A DNA stretch of 64,000 bases from Thozetella sp. PMI_491 (taxonomy: Eukaryota; Ascomycota; Sordariomycetes; Chaetosphaeriales; Chaetosphaeriaceae). Shown here piece by piece: positions 12,514-23,677 of this stretch (position 1 is the stretch's first letter; each line of letters opens with the position of its first letter). A program made the translations under genes and the position numbers. Where the stretch lies: the NCBI GenBank assembly GCA_021432635.1, contig MU270023.1, positions 868,001 to 932,000 on the forward strand. The letters run 5' to 3'. A model generated the notes under the pieces. The model was not told the DNA's origin. It saw only the letters and a program-made list of their open reading frames with translations, and ran no database searches.

Positions 12514-13164
12514 CGCCATCTATTATCTTGGACGAGCATGTGAGCGACCCAGATAATGGTTCGTGGTGATGTTCACGTCTGATTTACCAACCAGGCTGTT
12601 TTCTGCGCAGGTATCTACAGTTATCTTGGTAGACGCGGTCCTGCGCTCCGTTTGATCGGCCTTATTCTCTCTTTCCAGAATACAGATCCTTATCCTCGAG
12701 TTGAACACGCTTCGTTTTTTGAAATAGCTCCCAGAACACAATTTAATCACATAAACCACTAGCATCATGTAAGCTGTTGTAAATTTATCAACTGGGAACT
12801 TGGGAATGAATGCCAATGGTAAGGATGGTGAACCCATGTGCAATATATTTGCCCCATGGTAGTAGCAAGTCGAGATAGGGTAGCATGCCACGGCTGATGC
12901 CCAGTGTCTTCACGCAAGATGGAGATCCAGTTCAACTCAGCAAGTACCGTTGGCAGCGGTACGGGGTGTTTAATTACCACCAATTCTTGCCGTTGGTCGA
13001 TACAAACGATTTTCTACTGCGAAAGTTTGGGTTTACTCCAGCCGTGCAAAACTCTTGATGCTGAACAATCCGCGAAGAGCGGCTAGTACGATTGTTCCAA
13101 GGCACTTTAAGCTTGAGCTTTAGATGACTGATGATAATCTGACCAAGACTGTATAAATCTGAAG
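12514..13164. other. Intergenic between convergent genes
   Basis: The flanking genes converge here, so only 3' ends and terminators are expected. No coding signal or repeat was identified. Confidence 0.5.
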
Positions 13165-14490
13165 CTACGACGCTCCCCAGGATAATAGCCACCCTGTTTG
13201 TAAGCCCATGGATCGATCCAGCCTCTTCATCCCCTCAACCCGTTGTCGATCCCAGAATGTAAACCCGCTGCCTCTCCAAATTTCCAACGAAATACTTTGC
13301 GCCGTATAGTTCGCCTCGTTATCATCCGTGGGTGTCTTAGGGACAGACAGAAGACCATCTCCGAACCAGTTCACGTAGTGTCCATCCAACGCATCTACCC
13401 AGCCGAACGGGGGTTGATCAACCGATTCTCCAATAAATCTAACCAGCGCCCTGCCGTTGTCTTCTTGCCCATGCTCCAGGTGGTCTTTCTCCGGGTCTGG
13501 AAAGGCCCTCAGACGGAAAGTCTGCCAGCTGGATTGAAGACACAGAAGGGAATACCGCCACATAAACTGTCTGCACATGGAACTAGGTTTGAAGGTGTCT
13601 GGGTCGTGCAGTGGCAATAGTGATAGAGTATGGAGTGCAGCCTCTGCTATGGTCCGGTGTTCTCTCATATACCGTATTAAGTAATCCGCATGCGAGTACA
13701 TTTCCCCGAATTCCATCTGGCCGATCGATCGTGTTACCGTCAGGCTGGGGCCGTTGAGAACCAGATCAGCCGCGGCCTCCTCAGTAGCTAAATGGAGCGC
13801 TGCGCATAGTCGTGAGACGAAGTGGTCCGCGTGGTCGATGTGCTGTAGCTCCCAAGGCTCAAAGATAGAGAAGAGTCCCAGGCGCACGCCTTGGTGGTTG
13901 CTGGTGTTACTGATGGCGGCCACCTCCTCATTCATCCATCGCGCCTCATGCATCGTTGGCGCCCAAGCGTTGCAGAGGATCTGGCGACGGTAAAACGATC
14001 TCACTAGGCGTTGCCGCTCGGTGCGCGATGGTGGCATGACGACTCCTTCCTTGCTTCTAAGTAAGTCTCGATGCGCGGTGAGATAAGTGTCGGTAAGGAA
14101 ATTAATTTCGTGGAGGGTGTGACAAATTTGGGTAAGCTCGGTTAAGCCTGGGACAGCATCATCCAGTGCATCCAGTCCATTCCATAGCATATCCCTATAC
14201 ACCTCTGTCTTTGTGTGAATCCAGTCACAATACGTGAACAAATTGTCCCGACTACCAGGCTCTGCGTAAGGAAACCCGAGAAGAAACTTGGCATCCATTA
14301 AAACGGGACCAAGCTCATTCTGGAGAGTACGGAAGAGGATCGGCGCTTTTCGAAGCTGAAAGCGGGAATAGGTGAAGCGGGCAGCGTTTATAAAGTTGCG
14401 AAGAGCGAGTACAGAATCCACCTGGAAAAGGATTTCGTCAATAAGCTCGGGCGCAAGAGCCCCTAGAATGCAATGGTTTGGTAGTGACAT
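13165..14490 (-). CDS. Hypothetical protein, F-box-like N-terminus
   Basis: Single uninterrupted frame of 441 residues starting MSLPNHCILGALAPELIDEI. The leading segment LAPELIDEILFQVDSVLALRNF has the spacing of a degenerate F-box (Leu-Pro replaced by Leu-Ala), suggesting a substrate-binding adaptor of an SCF ubiquitin ligase. The rest is helical, rich in Trp, His and Arg, and includes FSIFEPWELQHIDHADHFVSRLC, a pattern seen in uncharacterised fungal F-box-associated proteins. There is no membrane segment or enzyme motif. The F-box call is tentative; the presence of a real gene is not. Confidence 0.8.
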   Translation of the reverse strand: MSLPNHCILGALAPELIDEILFQVDSVLALRNFINAARFTYSRFQLRKAPILFRTLQNELGPVLMDAKFLLGFPYAEPGSRDNLFTYCDWIHTKTEVYRDMLWNGLDALDDAVPGLTELTQICHTLHEINFLTDTYLTAHRDLLRSKEGVVMPPSRTERQRLVRSFYRRQILCNAWAPTMHEARWMNEEVAAISNTSNHQGVRLGLFSIFEPWELQHIDHADHFVSRLCAALHLATEEAAADLVLNGPSLTVTRSIGQMEFGEMYSHADYLIRYMREHRTIAEAALHTLSLLPLHDPDTFKPSSMCRQFMWRYSLLCLQSSWQTFRLRAFPDPEKDHLEHGQEDNGRALVRFIGESVDQPPFGWVDALDGHYVNWFGDGLLSVPKTPTDDNEANYTAQSISLEIWRGSGFTFWDRQRVEGMKRLDRSMGLQTGWLLSWGAS

Positions 14491-14759
14491 TTGCGCTGAT
14501 GGATATGATGATGGGACAGTGAGAGCGGAGTAAAGGAATGTGGTTGTGAGTGGGAAAAGAGGCCACCTTTCCCGCTGTCCTCCCGAGGCGGCGCTGAATA
14601 GTCGGGTTATCTGACAATCTTCACGTGCACTTCAATTCATTCCGGTAGTAATGTTGGTGAGATAGAGTTGGGTTGGTTGACCAGGCAGAAGTTCTGTGAG
14701 CCAGGAGCATCTTACTCTGACGGCAGCTACTCTAGGTGGAAAGGTAGCTGCGATAAAAC

Positions 14760-16245
14760 TCAGACACTCCGATTCCATCCACCTTTAGCTTCAAACAAAT
14801 CACCAACAGCTCGTGCAACAGCAAGTAGATGTCTGTCATAATACCGTGGCGCGACCAACGAGAGCCCGACGGGTAAGTCATTTTCGCCCTTAAAACCTGG
14901 AATGTTGATAACAGGGGTGTGGAGGGCCTAGAGCAACGCACGAATTAGCACATTAGTCCTGCAACTACAACGTCACGAGTAAGCAATTCTCACCGTCCAA
15001 ATTCTGTTGAAGTTCTGGTTCCCGGTCCACTCCTGCCCTTCCGGGGCGACGTCGGGTACGCTCGGGGTGATGATAGCGGCGTACATGCTCGCAATCTTGT
15101 CTATCTTGGGACGTAACGCGGCGATGCCATCGAAAGCCTCTAATTGGGCCGCGCGTGAGACTTGATTCGTATTCTCAACCTGGTTGATCAGGTCTTGGTG
15201 GAGCTTGCTTTTGCCTAGCCGATACTCGGGAAGGAAGGACGTACGGCCGTCGCATTCCACGACAGTACGGTGCCAGTCTGGCATCTTGCCAAACTCAGGC
15301 AGATCGATCTCGTCAACTGTTGCTCCTTGATCTCGGAGTAGTTTTGTGGCAAGTTGGATCGCAGCGATCGTTCCTGGGCCTGCCTCCGGCCACACTACGG
15401 TTCGGGCTAGGGCGAATCTAGCACCATGTAAGGAGAATGCTGAAGGTTGTAGAGTATCATCCGCAAGGGAAAAGACATCTGCCAAGAGATTTAGGTCGTC
15501 CACGGAACGAGCAAAGAATCCGATGGTGTCCATGGTGAGGGAGTGTATCCTCTGTCCTTCTCGAGATATGGAGTTCCAGGTAGGCTTGAGCGCGTAGATA
15601 CCATTAAACGAACCCGGTCGAATGGTGCTTCCTCCAGTTTGCGATCCTAGAGATATTGCTACTTGGAAATCGGCAACAGCGGCCGCTGAGCCCGAGGATG
15701 AGCCGCCAGGGGTTCGAGTCAGATCGTTGGGGTTGCAAGTCTTTGGTCCTTCGCCAGTTGCAGCGAATTCAGTGGTCGTGCACTTCCCTATACTGCTTGT
15801 TAGCGGCTAGGCATAAGTGATCAGCATGAAAGTAGTACCCAGTATCAAAGCGCCCGCATTCCTCAGTACGGCAATAGATGCGGCGTCAACTTCTGGAGCG
15901 TCTCCTTTGTAGATCGCAGAGTTATATTGCGTCGGCATACCTAGTACCAGTCAGTATGGCCACATCAGTGGCATGGGCTTTAGAAAGTGTCACACCTTTG
16001 GTGTATATGATATCCTTGACACCGATAGATACACCGTGCAGTGGCCCGCGACTCTCTGGCGGGATCTTGTCAAGGTTCCTAGCTTCGTCGAGCACATATG
16101 CTGGGTCTATGTGCTCCCATGCTTTCACCTGTGCATCTCGCTGCGCAATACGCCGTAGAAGGGATTTGGCATAGTCCTCTACCATCAAAGAACCACTTCG
16201 AAAAAGGGCAAGAGCCTCTGAGCCGGTAAGTTTGTAAGGCTCCAT
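14760..16245 (-). CDS. Amidase-signature enzyme
   Basis: Four exons, 16245-15996, 15940-15839, 15787-14994 and 14927-14760, join in phase to give 437 residues. The start is MEPYKLTGSEALALF. The Ser-cisSer-Lys triad is visible: Lys in SIGVKDIIYTKG, the cis-Ser in PGGSSSGSAA, and the nucleophile in the glycine-rich GSQTGGSTIRPGSFNG. Introns interrupt the conserved stretch at YTK-GMPTQYNS and LILG-KCTTTEF, which supports the splice model. The enzyme hydrolyses C-N amide bonds; its natural substrate is unknown. It is divergent to a second amidase across a 715-bp promoter. At 437 residues it is shorter than the 500-570 usual for fungal amidases, mainly in the C-terminal half. Confidence 0.88.
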
Positions 16246-16960
16246 CTTGCAGGAAGCTATCTCGAGCCACAGCGAGTATACGCTGGCCAAGGTAAGGGTG
16301 TAACGAGGCTGCCTGTGCGATGCAATATGCTGCAGTACGCCAAAGAGCCACACAAATACTTTGATAGGGTATCTCGAGTCTGAAGCGCTCAATTGTCTCA
16401 TAGGACGGCCAAGGCGTAGATGATAATGTATTACTGTTTGCGGTAACGTTAACTGGGCTCGTCGGGAAACGATTCCGACCCATTAGGTAATAGAGGCATT
16501 GGGAAATGACAATGGGAAGCTAGTCGTTTGGTAGCGACGAGTCTTTAGTCAAGCGACCACTTGGCGCATTAGGCGGTCCCTGATACTGGAAAGCGCCGTG
16601 TGCAAAAGGTGCGGGTCTCCGGCTGCTCCGCAAGTTGCGCCGCGGCCAACGGCGGCTTCCGCGCGGCTCAAGTTGCGGCGCCGTGGGCGGGTCAACCACA
16701 ACCAGCTCCGGTCACATCGGCGGGATTTGCGCGGCCGTAGACGGAGCAATGGTAATAATTAGTTGGAGGTTGGACAAGGATTCTCCATATTTGCTCCCTC
16801 TCCACGTTCTTCCGTCGGCGGTACCTTGGTGGGCCCCCGAGCTACACTTGCCGCCCCGTTCTCTCGAAGCTCGTCAAGCACCGTTTGGAGCCCATCTTCC
16901 CTCCTTGGCCCTGCGCACACACAAACACCCGTGATTCGACCTCTTGAGTGAGCTCGGTCT
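16246..16960. promoter_or_regulatory. Divergent promoter of the two amidases
   Basis: This 715-bp spacer is shared by the two amidase genes. It contains a GC-rich block (about 16600-16740), unlike its surroundings, with the repeated AGTTGCG core described separately. No coding sequence is supported here. Confidence 0.6.
16632..16683. promoter_or_regulatory. Paired AGTTGCGSCGC motifs, candidate regulator site
   Basis: AGTTGCGCCGC occurs at 16633-16643, and the one-mismatch form AGTTGCGGCGC at 16671-16681. They are direct repeats 38 bp apart. The exact 11-mer recurs twice, as an inverted repeat, in the promoter between the DUF1479-type gene and the sugar transporter (23133-23163). Binding by the nearby Zn2Cys6 regulator is an inference. 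Confidence 0.5.
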
Positions 16961-18807
16961 ATGCAAATCATGGCACAAGGCCCCCCGTTTCTAGTCGAAG
17001 ACTGGCAAGCTGCGGCCTCCGCCAAGCGCGATCAGCTCTTCAGCTCTATTCCGAAATCACACCTCCTGCCTATTGACTTGGCTGCTCGAGCCGCGAATCA
17101 CGACCTACTGCCTTTGGACCCGGCTGTTTTGTCATGCGGGATTCTCTCTCCCTTAGACTTGGAGATTACGAACATCGATGACGCCGCCGTACTCCTCGAC
17201 CGTATAAAAGACAAGACGTACACGGCTGTGCAGGTGACGGAGGCATTTTGCAAACGAGCCAGCATTGCCCAACAAACAACCAACTGTCTGACCGAGATCT
17301 TCTACGACCGGGCACTAGAGCGTGCCGCATGGCTCGACCGCTACCTTGCAGACACAGGAGAGCCATTCGGAATTCTGCACGGGCTCCCTGTGTCTCTCAA
17401 GGACTGCTATAGCGTTGAAGGTATTCCGGTCACCTCTGGTCTGGTGTCTTGGATTCCAAATATCGCAGCCGCCGATAGCGCTGTGGCTAAAGGCCTTGTC
17501 GACTCGGGCGCGGTCTTGTACGTCAAAACGAACGTAAGCCAGTCACTCCTCATGGTTGAGAGCATCAACAACGTGTTTGGTACCACGAGAAACCCGTACA
17601 ATTTAGATCTCTCAGTTGGCGGGAGCAGCGGCGGCGAAGGCGGCCTACTGGCAAGCAGGGGCAGCATCCTTGCCACTGCGACAGATGGTGGGGGGAGCAT
17701 CCGGTTTCCGGCATCGTTTTGTGGCGTGTGTATGACTTCCTTCTTAAAGCCCCCTTGTATATCTAATGCAGTGGCTTGTAGGACTGACCCAAAAACAGGG
17801 GGAGTCAAATGTTCTAAAGGAAGAATCCCGGCCACGGGAATACAAGCACCAAGGGATGGCAACGAGTCTTGCAACGCTGGGCTGGGCCCCATGGCGCATA
17901 CGGTTTCGTCCATGGAGCTCTGGCTCAGGGCCCAGCTTATTCATAGGCCATGGGACTATGACCCCGGCTGCATCCCGATGCCCTGGAACGATCAAGAGGC
18001 GGAGCGGCCGACACGGAAGCTCACCGTCGGGGTGCTGTGGGACGATGGTGTTATTAGGCCGACGCCTCCCGTCATGGTGAGGTCTAGACTCCGAACTTGT
18101 GACTTCTGCTCGCATTGACTAACTCTTGGGCGATTCATCCACAGCGTGCTATGAAACAAATGGTCGGGATGCTTGAGAAAGCCGGCCATACTCTAGTTGA
18201 CCTACCGGAGGACGAAATGAAGTCCATCCACCGGCGTGCACTAGCCTGCACTATGAAATCCAATGTCCAGTCGGGAGGTTACTCTGTTCAGAAGCATCTT
18301 GATGCTTCCGGAGAGCCGGTTGTGCCTCGAACGGCTACAGGATCTCCGGCCTCGTTCTTAACTACACAGGAGGTTTTCGCCAACCACATGGTCCGCGGCG
18401 GACTCGCAGGGGAGTACAACGACCTCTGGGCGCGTTTCCAGATGGATGCTATCTTGGCACCGGCCGTCGCACACCCAGCGCCACCGCATGGTACATACGT
18501 CAGTAACGGCTATGCGACGGTGTATAACATGCTGGACTACACCACCGGATCTGTACCAGTGACGAAGACGGACTTGCAGCTCGACATCGCCGATAAAGAA
18601 TGGTACGAAGCGGCCCCATATCCTAGAATCGAGGAAGAGCGGTTTCCTTACGACTGGGGCGACAAAGAGATGAAAGAGCTGTACACTGGCCCGGAAGTGT
18701 ACCGAAACGGGCCTGTGGGCGTTCAGTTTGTATGCCGAAGATTGAGGGAAGAAAAGCTTGTGGGGATCCTGAAAGAGGTGGAAGCGCTCATGGCAGCTTC
18801 AAAGTAG
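16961..18807 (+). CDS. Amidase-signature enzyme (acetamidase-like)
   Basis: Three exons, 16961-17729, 17799-18076 and 18145-18807, give 569 residues (start MQIMAQ, or MAQ at 16970). The triad is Lys147 (PVSLKDCYSVEG), cis-Ser222/223 (VGGSSGGEGG) and nucleophile Ser246 (TDGGGSIRFP). The length and the PxxFCG-GVKCSKGRIP block resemble fungal general amidases of the acetamidase type. The first intron (17730-17798, donor GTATGA, acceptor CAG) is 69 nt and stop-free, so an ORF finder reads straight through it; removal restores the conserved FCGVWGVKCSKG. The gene is divergent from the other amidase and convergent with the Zn2Cys6 regulator, whose stop is only 19 bp away. The cluster suggests use of an amide as nitrogen or carbon source. 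Confidence 0.9.
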
Positions 18808-18826
18808 ATAGGCAGCTTACGGAGGG

Positions 18827-20700
18827 TTAAATGGTTAAATCCCAAACCTGGTGGCTATCAAATATGTCCTCGTACGCAGGTGCTTCCGTGAATGATGCCA
18901 GTAACTCCAAGCGCGCCGCGGCAAGCTTCGTCGTGTCGAATCCATCGCTATGTAGATCCAGCAGCCGCCGGTAGCGAGCAATCAGCTTGGTCCAAAAGTC
19001 CACCTCATCCTCGCCTACCGAGGACAGAAGCATGCTGAACATGAAACTGCCCACGAGCGCAAAGTTGATCCGGCTGGAAGGCGACCACCAGAAGGCCCTC
19101 AAGCGAGACACCTGCAACCGGCTCAAAAAGTCCACGGCGTCGAGCAAGCAGGCTCGTGCACGTTCACGCACTCCTATAGATGCAGCGGGTGGGAGGTAGC
19201 GGAGTACGGCCCGATAGATGACGACTTGGAGCGTATGGTACGCCAACTCGACCGTTCCAGAGGGATCTAGGATTGCGTCTCCAGAGGCGAGAGCCTCGAG
19301 GGGGGCCAGCGTCCCCTCGTAGAAAGCATCGAGCTGGTCCTCAAAGAGCCCCGTCATCTCTGTCAGCTCGTCGGCCGACATACCCCGCATGTTCTGCTGG
19401 GCTCGCATGGTATAGAACTTGTGGAGTGCCTCCGCTAGAAGCAGTGAGAGTTTAGCCATCGCTATGAACACTGCCTTGGCACTTGCGGGGGTATCGTCGT
19501 CGGGGAAGTCGGCCATCGTCACCATGGGGACGTTCCAGTCGTCTCGTGAAATGTAGCTTGGCCGTCCGAGACCCAGAGCAGCCCACTTGTCGGCGGCAAA
19601 CAGACCCCAGGCAAGTCGGATGCGCCGGCTCTTTTGGGATTGCTCCATCTCCCACCCACTCGGGTCGACGTTTAGGCCAAGGTCGTGTGCCATGCCGACA
19701 AGGCTTCCAATCTCGCTCCATAGCCCCGGAGTCGTGGGTACTCTGTGGATCAGGGCATTTCGTTGCACCCAGCACAGGGCGGCTTCGACAGTTTCCAGGC
19801 GTGGGTGTCGAGCTTCGATGGGCATGGCCTGATACATGAAAACGCGCCACCCATAGATATTCTCGTCGCTGATGGCTACATCCTTCGAGAAGTTTCGTGC
19901 GAGGCTGTACATAGCTCCCAATAGCGGAGCGTCTATCTGTGCCGGCGGTCGTTTCAACAGCGCAGGATCAAGAAGTGGGAACGATGCATGTACTACCGAG
20001 AGATACGTACGAAGCAGTGCCCTGTGCGTTTCTGGACCACTACCATCGAGACGAGGATGCGATGGGTAATATGACGGGCGCGCGTCAAGATGGCTATCCG
20101 GCACGATCTATCGACTGTTAGCAGCCGTCACCGGGCGAGGCCAGCAGCGTCAGGTGTGACATCTTTACCGTAAAGTGAGCCGGCGCCTGGTCGATGTCTC
20201 CCTTAACGCGCAGGCACGCCCATCCACTCCGGCTATACCGATTTCCATCGAATTGGCAGTGCCGGAGTACATAAGGATCCTGGTCGCCACTGAGCCCGAC
20301 GAACTGGGAGATCCACTCCTCAGATACCACATTGGGTCTTCCTGTGAGCTCTTGAGGGACATAGGAGCCGGCGGCTGCGGCTGGCGTCTCGTGGTCGGCA
20401 GTGCTGCTGCTCGGCGACTCAGAGGCACGAACCTGCGCAACCGTGGTGCGCCTTCGCGCATTAGGCTGGCTGAGAAATGTGCATTGCTGGGACCTCATCT
20501 GGCACAGGGCGCAAGGCACAGAGTCGGACTCGCGAACGCAGCAGATCTTCCGCCTCCTGCAAGCATCGCATGGCTTCCTCTGTCCCTCTTTGTCAGCCCC
20601 GGCTCGCCTAATTGCGGCGTCGCTCCGCCCGAGAGGGGTTGTGACGCACCTTTCGGGCCCGGTATGTACGGGGCCCGGAATCCCCCGTTCCAGCGCTCAT
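18827..20700 (-). CDS. Zn2Cys6 transcription factor
   Basis: Exons 20700-20650, 20579-20169 and 20107-18827 give 580 residues. The first exon is only 17 codons. The DNA-binding knuckle spans the start of exon 2: CDACRRRKICC then CALCQMRSQQC, the CX2CX6C-X8-CX2CX6C spacing of fungal binuclear clusters. The last intron has a perfect GCTGCTAACAG branch site. Exon 3 holds the fungal-specific transcription factor domain, including LYSLARN-type and GLNVDPSGW blocks. It lies between the amidase pair and the DUF1479-type/transporter pair, whose promoters share an 11-mer, so it is the likely local regulator. Confidence 0.92.
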
Positions 20701-21133
20701 GGTAGCTCGTGTGCTTGAGAGATGCTGTTCTCAGAAGCTTCCAGGGCGACGGTCTTCATCCAGAGCCTACCTTAGGTAGATACCATGACTCGTGACAGCT
20801 GGTAGAGTTCAGAACACATCTAGCGCCGTCCCCCAAAAGTTGGAGAGCGACGCGACTCGTTTTCCTCGAAGCCCCACAGTTCGGCGCGGGCACGGCACTT
20901 GAGTCTAGGCCGTTTACCGACCGTAGGCCGGTCCAAGGCAATGACTCTGCCCTAATTGGCCGGGCTAAGCATAAACTAACCAAAGCCCCTTGACTTGTTT
21001 ACTGGTCCATTTCGAAAAGAGCCCCTTTGCATCGTTCAGCAATATTTGAAGGTGAGCTGCGAGGAGAGAGTACATATTCTAAACGCAGCAATGGCGATAC
21101 ACAACTTAATCTAGCCGCCCGCACGGAGCTCCC
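20701..21133. other. Intergenic: regulator promoter
   Basis: This 433-bp spacer carries the promoter of the Zn2Cys6 gene on one side and the 3' end of the DUF1479-type gene on the other. I found no copy of the 11-mer motif here and no coding signal. Confidence 0.5.
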
Positions 21134-22675
21134 CTACTTTGAGCTGAGCCCTAGCCTCTCATTGGCGAGCCTGCGCATCTCCCTTTGGCCGGGAGTCAGT
21201 CCATCCTCGCTCTCGTCAAAGGGCTCGAAGCCTAGCGCCCTCAGGCCCTCCAGGGAGAGAATGTTCTCACGCTTAGCACCGTGGTCTTCGTGCTCGCGCT
21301 CCAGCTCTCCGTGCTCGTACTTCTCGAAATCCGCCGGCGGCAGCACGTCGAGGAAGCTCTTGTGCATCTTGACGAGGTTCTCCAGGTTGTACGGACACAA
21401 CGGCACGCAAGCATTGTAGCTAACGGACGAATCTCGAGTCCCGGGGTGGAACTTGTCCACCTCGTGGATGAGGTCGCAGTGCCAGAAGACATAGTCGCCA
21501 GGCTTCACGGGCGGGATACCCACCATGGACTTCTGCATAAGCAGGTGGGGGTGCAGCTCGTTGGTTGGCAGGAATTGGAGACGACCAGGCGTGGCTCCCG
21601 GGAATAGCGGGGTCGTGTCGTCGAAGGTCTCGTTGAGAATAAAGTAAGGGCGCAGCAGCTGGTAGGCCGTCGAGAGCTTCAGCTCGGGGACTAGGCGCAG
21701 CGTCCCTTCGCCCGTGCCCGTGTGAGACAGGCTGATCCATCCTTGTAGCGAACGGAAAGCGGTACACGATTCTTCAGAGGGCTCAGTCAGTCTCGAAGTG
21801 GGGTTGGAACCTCATGTTGTATACTTACTGCCGGAAGCGTAGAGATCTGTCTTCGCTTCGGATCGGTGGTCTGCGTTCCAGGGATCGTAGTCTTCCCATC
21901 TACCCTCGAAGATTTCCTGATAGCAAGCCCGATAGTCCGGATCTTCCCATCGTTCGATAGCTCCGCTGTCCTGGTGCGCATTGAGCGTGTATTCTAAGTC
22001 TATTCTGCGTTAACCTTGTCGGGCGAGGGTGTGTAGGCGGCAGAGGCATACATACCTAGTGAAGGGTGCCTAATGCGAAATCGATCCGCATATGCAACCT
22101 GAGTTGCCATGTCGAAAGGAGTCTCGTCGCTGGTCAGGTGCCATAGCTTGCTGACAGCGTGCATTGCCTTAAGCACCCGCGGATGGCTGCGAATCTGGAC
22201 CTGTGAAGGAGTCCAGAATAGGCTGAAGTTTTGCGGATCGTGCTTCGGAAAGCCAGCGATCTTGGGGTGCCGCTTTGTATAGCTCCTCAAGTCGTTCTCC
22301 CACTGCACCGCTTGTTCTTCCGAGACGACGCCACGGATGATGACACAACCAGTTTGCCGGACTTGCTCGACCAGACCCTTTGGGAAGTGGCCGCCATTGC
22401 TCTCGACCGTGGAAAAATCGATTTCCGGAATCGACTTGGGCCCCTCCTTTGCAATTCTCTCTGCCTCTACTTCTAGGGCTTTCGTCAGCCGGTGATAGGA
22501 CTCGATAACTCGGTCCCGGTCTTCGCTCCGGACAATAGACTGCTTGAGCTCGGAAAACCTCTGCTCCAGAAGCGGGCACCTATTCTCGATAAGAATCCGC
22601 TGCAGGATGCGTGAGGGAAGAAAACGCTTACGGGTAGCTTGTTTGAGCCACCGTTAGGGTGGTGGTTTGGCTCAT
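21134..22675 (-). CDS. DUF1479-family protein (Fe/2OG-dioxygenase-like)
   Basis: The model is 22675-22631, 22599-22056, 21999-21829 and 21771-21134, in phase, about 465 residues. The core matches DUF1479 proteins: HDPQNFSLFWTPSQVQIRSH, then LNAHQDSGAIERWEDPDY with the HxD iron-ligand pair, then FRSLQGWISLSHTGTGEGTL, then PGDYVFWHCDLIHEVDKF with the distal His, and Arg in TRDSSVS as a probable cosubstrate clamp. The family is related to phytanoyl-CoA/2-oxoglutarate dioxygenases; the substrate is unknown. The first intron would be only 31 nt, so the N-terminus (MSQTTTLTVAQTSYP) is doubtful. The gene is divergent to a sugar-type transporter. Confidence 0.85.
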
Positions 22676-23132
22676 CTTATCGGTGTGGCGTTGTATTTGG
22701 GCTTAGAACCTCCGAAGGGCCTCGTGCGCGCTTGTATGCAAAAGGTGCAATGCAGTAGCGGCCGCTGCTTTCTAGGTGGAAATGGAAGTGGCAAGGAGTC
22801 AAAGTTGCTCTGAGACTTAGATAAGAAGGCATTTATCACTACGGCCCGCGTCACTACATGCTTGGAAGTTTGGAGATCCACTAAGAAGCCTGGGATTTCA
22901 GGTCATCCGATGGCATTGCCCGCGGCGGGGGTGCCGATGCGATGCTACGCCCACTTGTCCGGCTAAACTCGCAGCCCCTGGGGAATGCTTCCTTGCGTCG
23001 GATGGTTGCCGAGAGCTGTCGAGTGAGATCGCTGTGGCCATGGCCGAGGAAACTCCCCGCCTGTCGCTGAGCTTGGCTGTGACATGTCCCTCGTGCAAGT
23101 TGCCCGTGGGCCTAGGGACGGGCAGGGCTTTG

Positions 23133-23163
23133 AGTTGCGCCGCAAGTTGCGCGCGGCGCAACT
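23133..23163. promoter_or_regulatory. Perfect 11-bp inverted repeat, candidate operator
   Basis: AGTTGCGCCGC (23133-23143) and its exact reverse complement (23153-23163) flank a 9-bp spacer that itself begins AAGTTGCGC. The 11-mer is also found in the amidase promoter at 16633-16643. The symmetry suits a dimeric regulator. Confidence 0.55.
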
Positions 23164-23212
23164 GACAGATACGCTTGCCGAGTCAGTGTGGACCCCAACG
23201 CTTAGTCCTGTG

Positions 23213-23264
23213 CTAGTGCATCCCCAGACTCCAAGAATTGCTCCCATACTAGCGCATCCCCAGA
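23213..23264 (+). promoter_or_regulatory. Paired CCCCAG direct repeats (CreA-like sites)
   Basis: CTAGTGCATCCCCAGA (23213-23228) and CTAGCGCATCCCCAGA (23249-23264) differ at one base. CCCCAG fits the reverse complement of the SYGGRG consensus bound by the carbon-catabolite repressor CreA. A site ahead of a sugar-type transporter is plausible; binding is not shown. Confidence 0.4.
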
Positions 23265-23677
23265 TCCGAACTCACGGAGTGGATTTTTTTACTCCTATTC
23301 TCTGTCTCTTGCCTCCTACGCAGCGTGTAGAGATCTCCCTCCCTCCACTCATGACCATCGATTAGTAAGGAGTGATTGAGAGTGGTTCTCCCAGCCGAGG
23401 TCCTTGACAGTCCCGGCTTCTCCAACTTCATTTCCGAAGATACGATACAATATCAGGGAGTTGCTTAGATCCACATGGTAGCTGGTGTCCCTCCAGCCCT
23501 TGCGGTTCTCCTAGTTCCTCGATTGAAAGGGTAGAAAAGCTCGCCTCTCCCCCTGCAGTTGGGGTCGGATTCACCAGACTTACATCAGTACTTGGCGACC
23601 TCCTCAGTCCTTGTCTCTACTTTCTCAACATCTACCTACCTGACATTTAGTCCGAACTGGACTCTCGGCAAGCGAAG

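Larger units (their letters stand above)
22676..23677. promoter_or_regulatory. Divergent promoter, DUF1479-type gene and transporter
   Basis: A 1.0-kb spacer between divergent genes. It holds the inverted AGTTGCGCCGC repeat and a pair of CreA-like direct repeats, both listed separately. No gene is supported inside it. Confidence 0.6.

Noticed and set aside
16549-16749. Arg-rich minus-strand ORF in the amidase promoter
   Set aside because: It reflects GC-rich promoter sequence; no motif and no codon pattern like the neighbouring genes.
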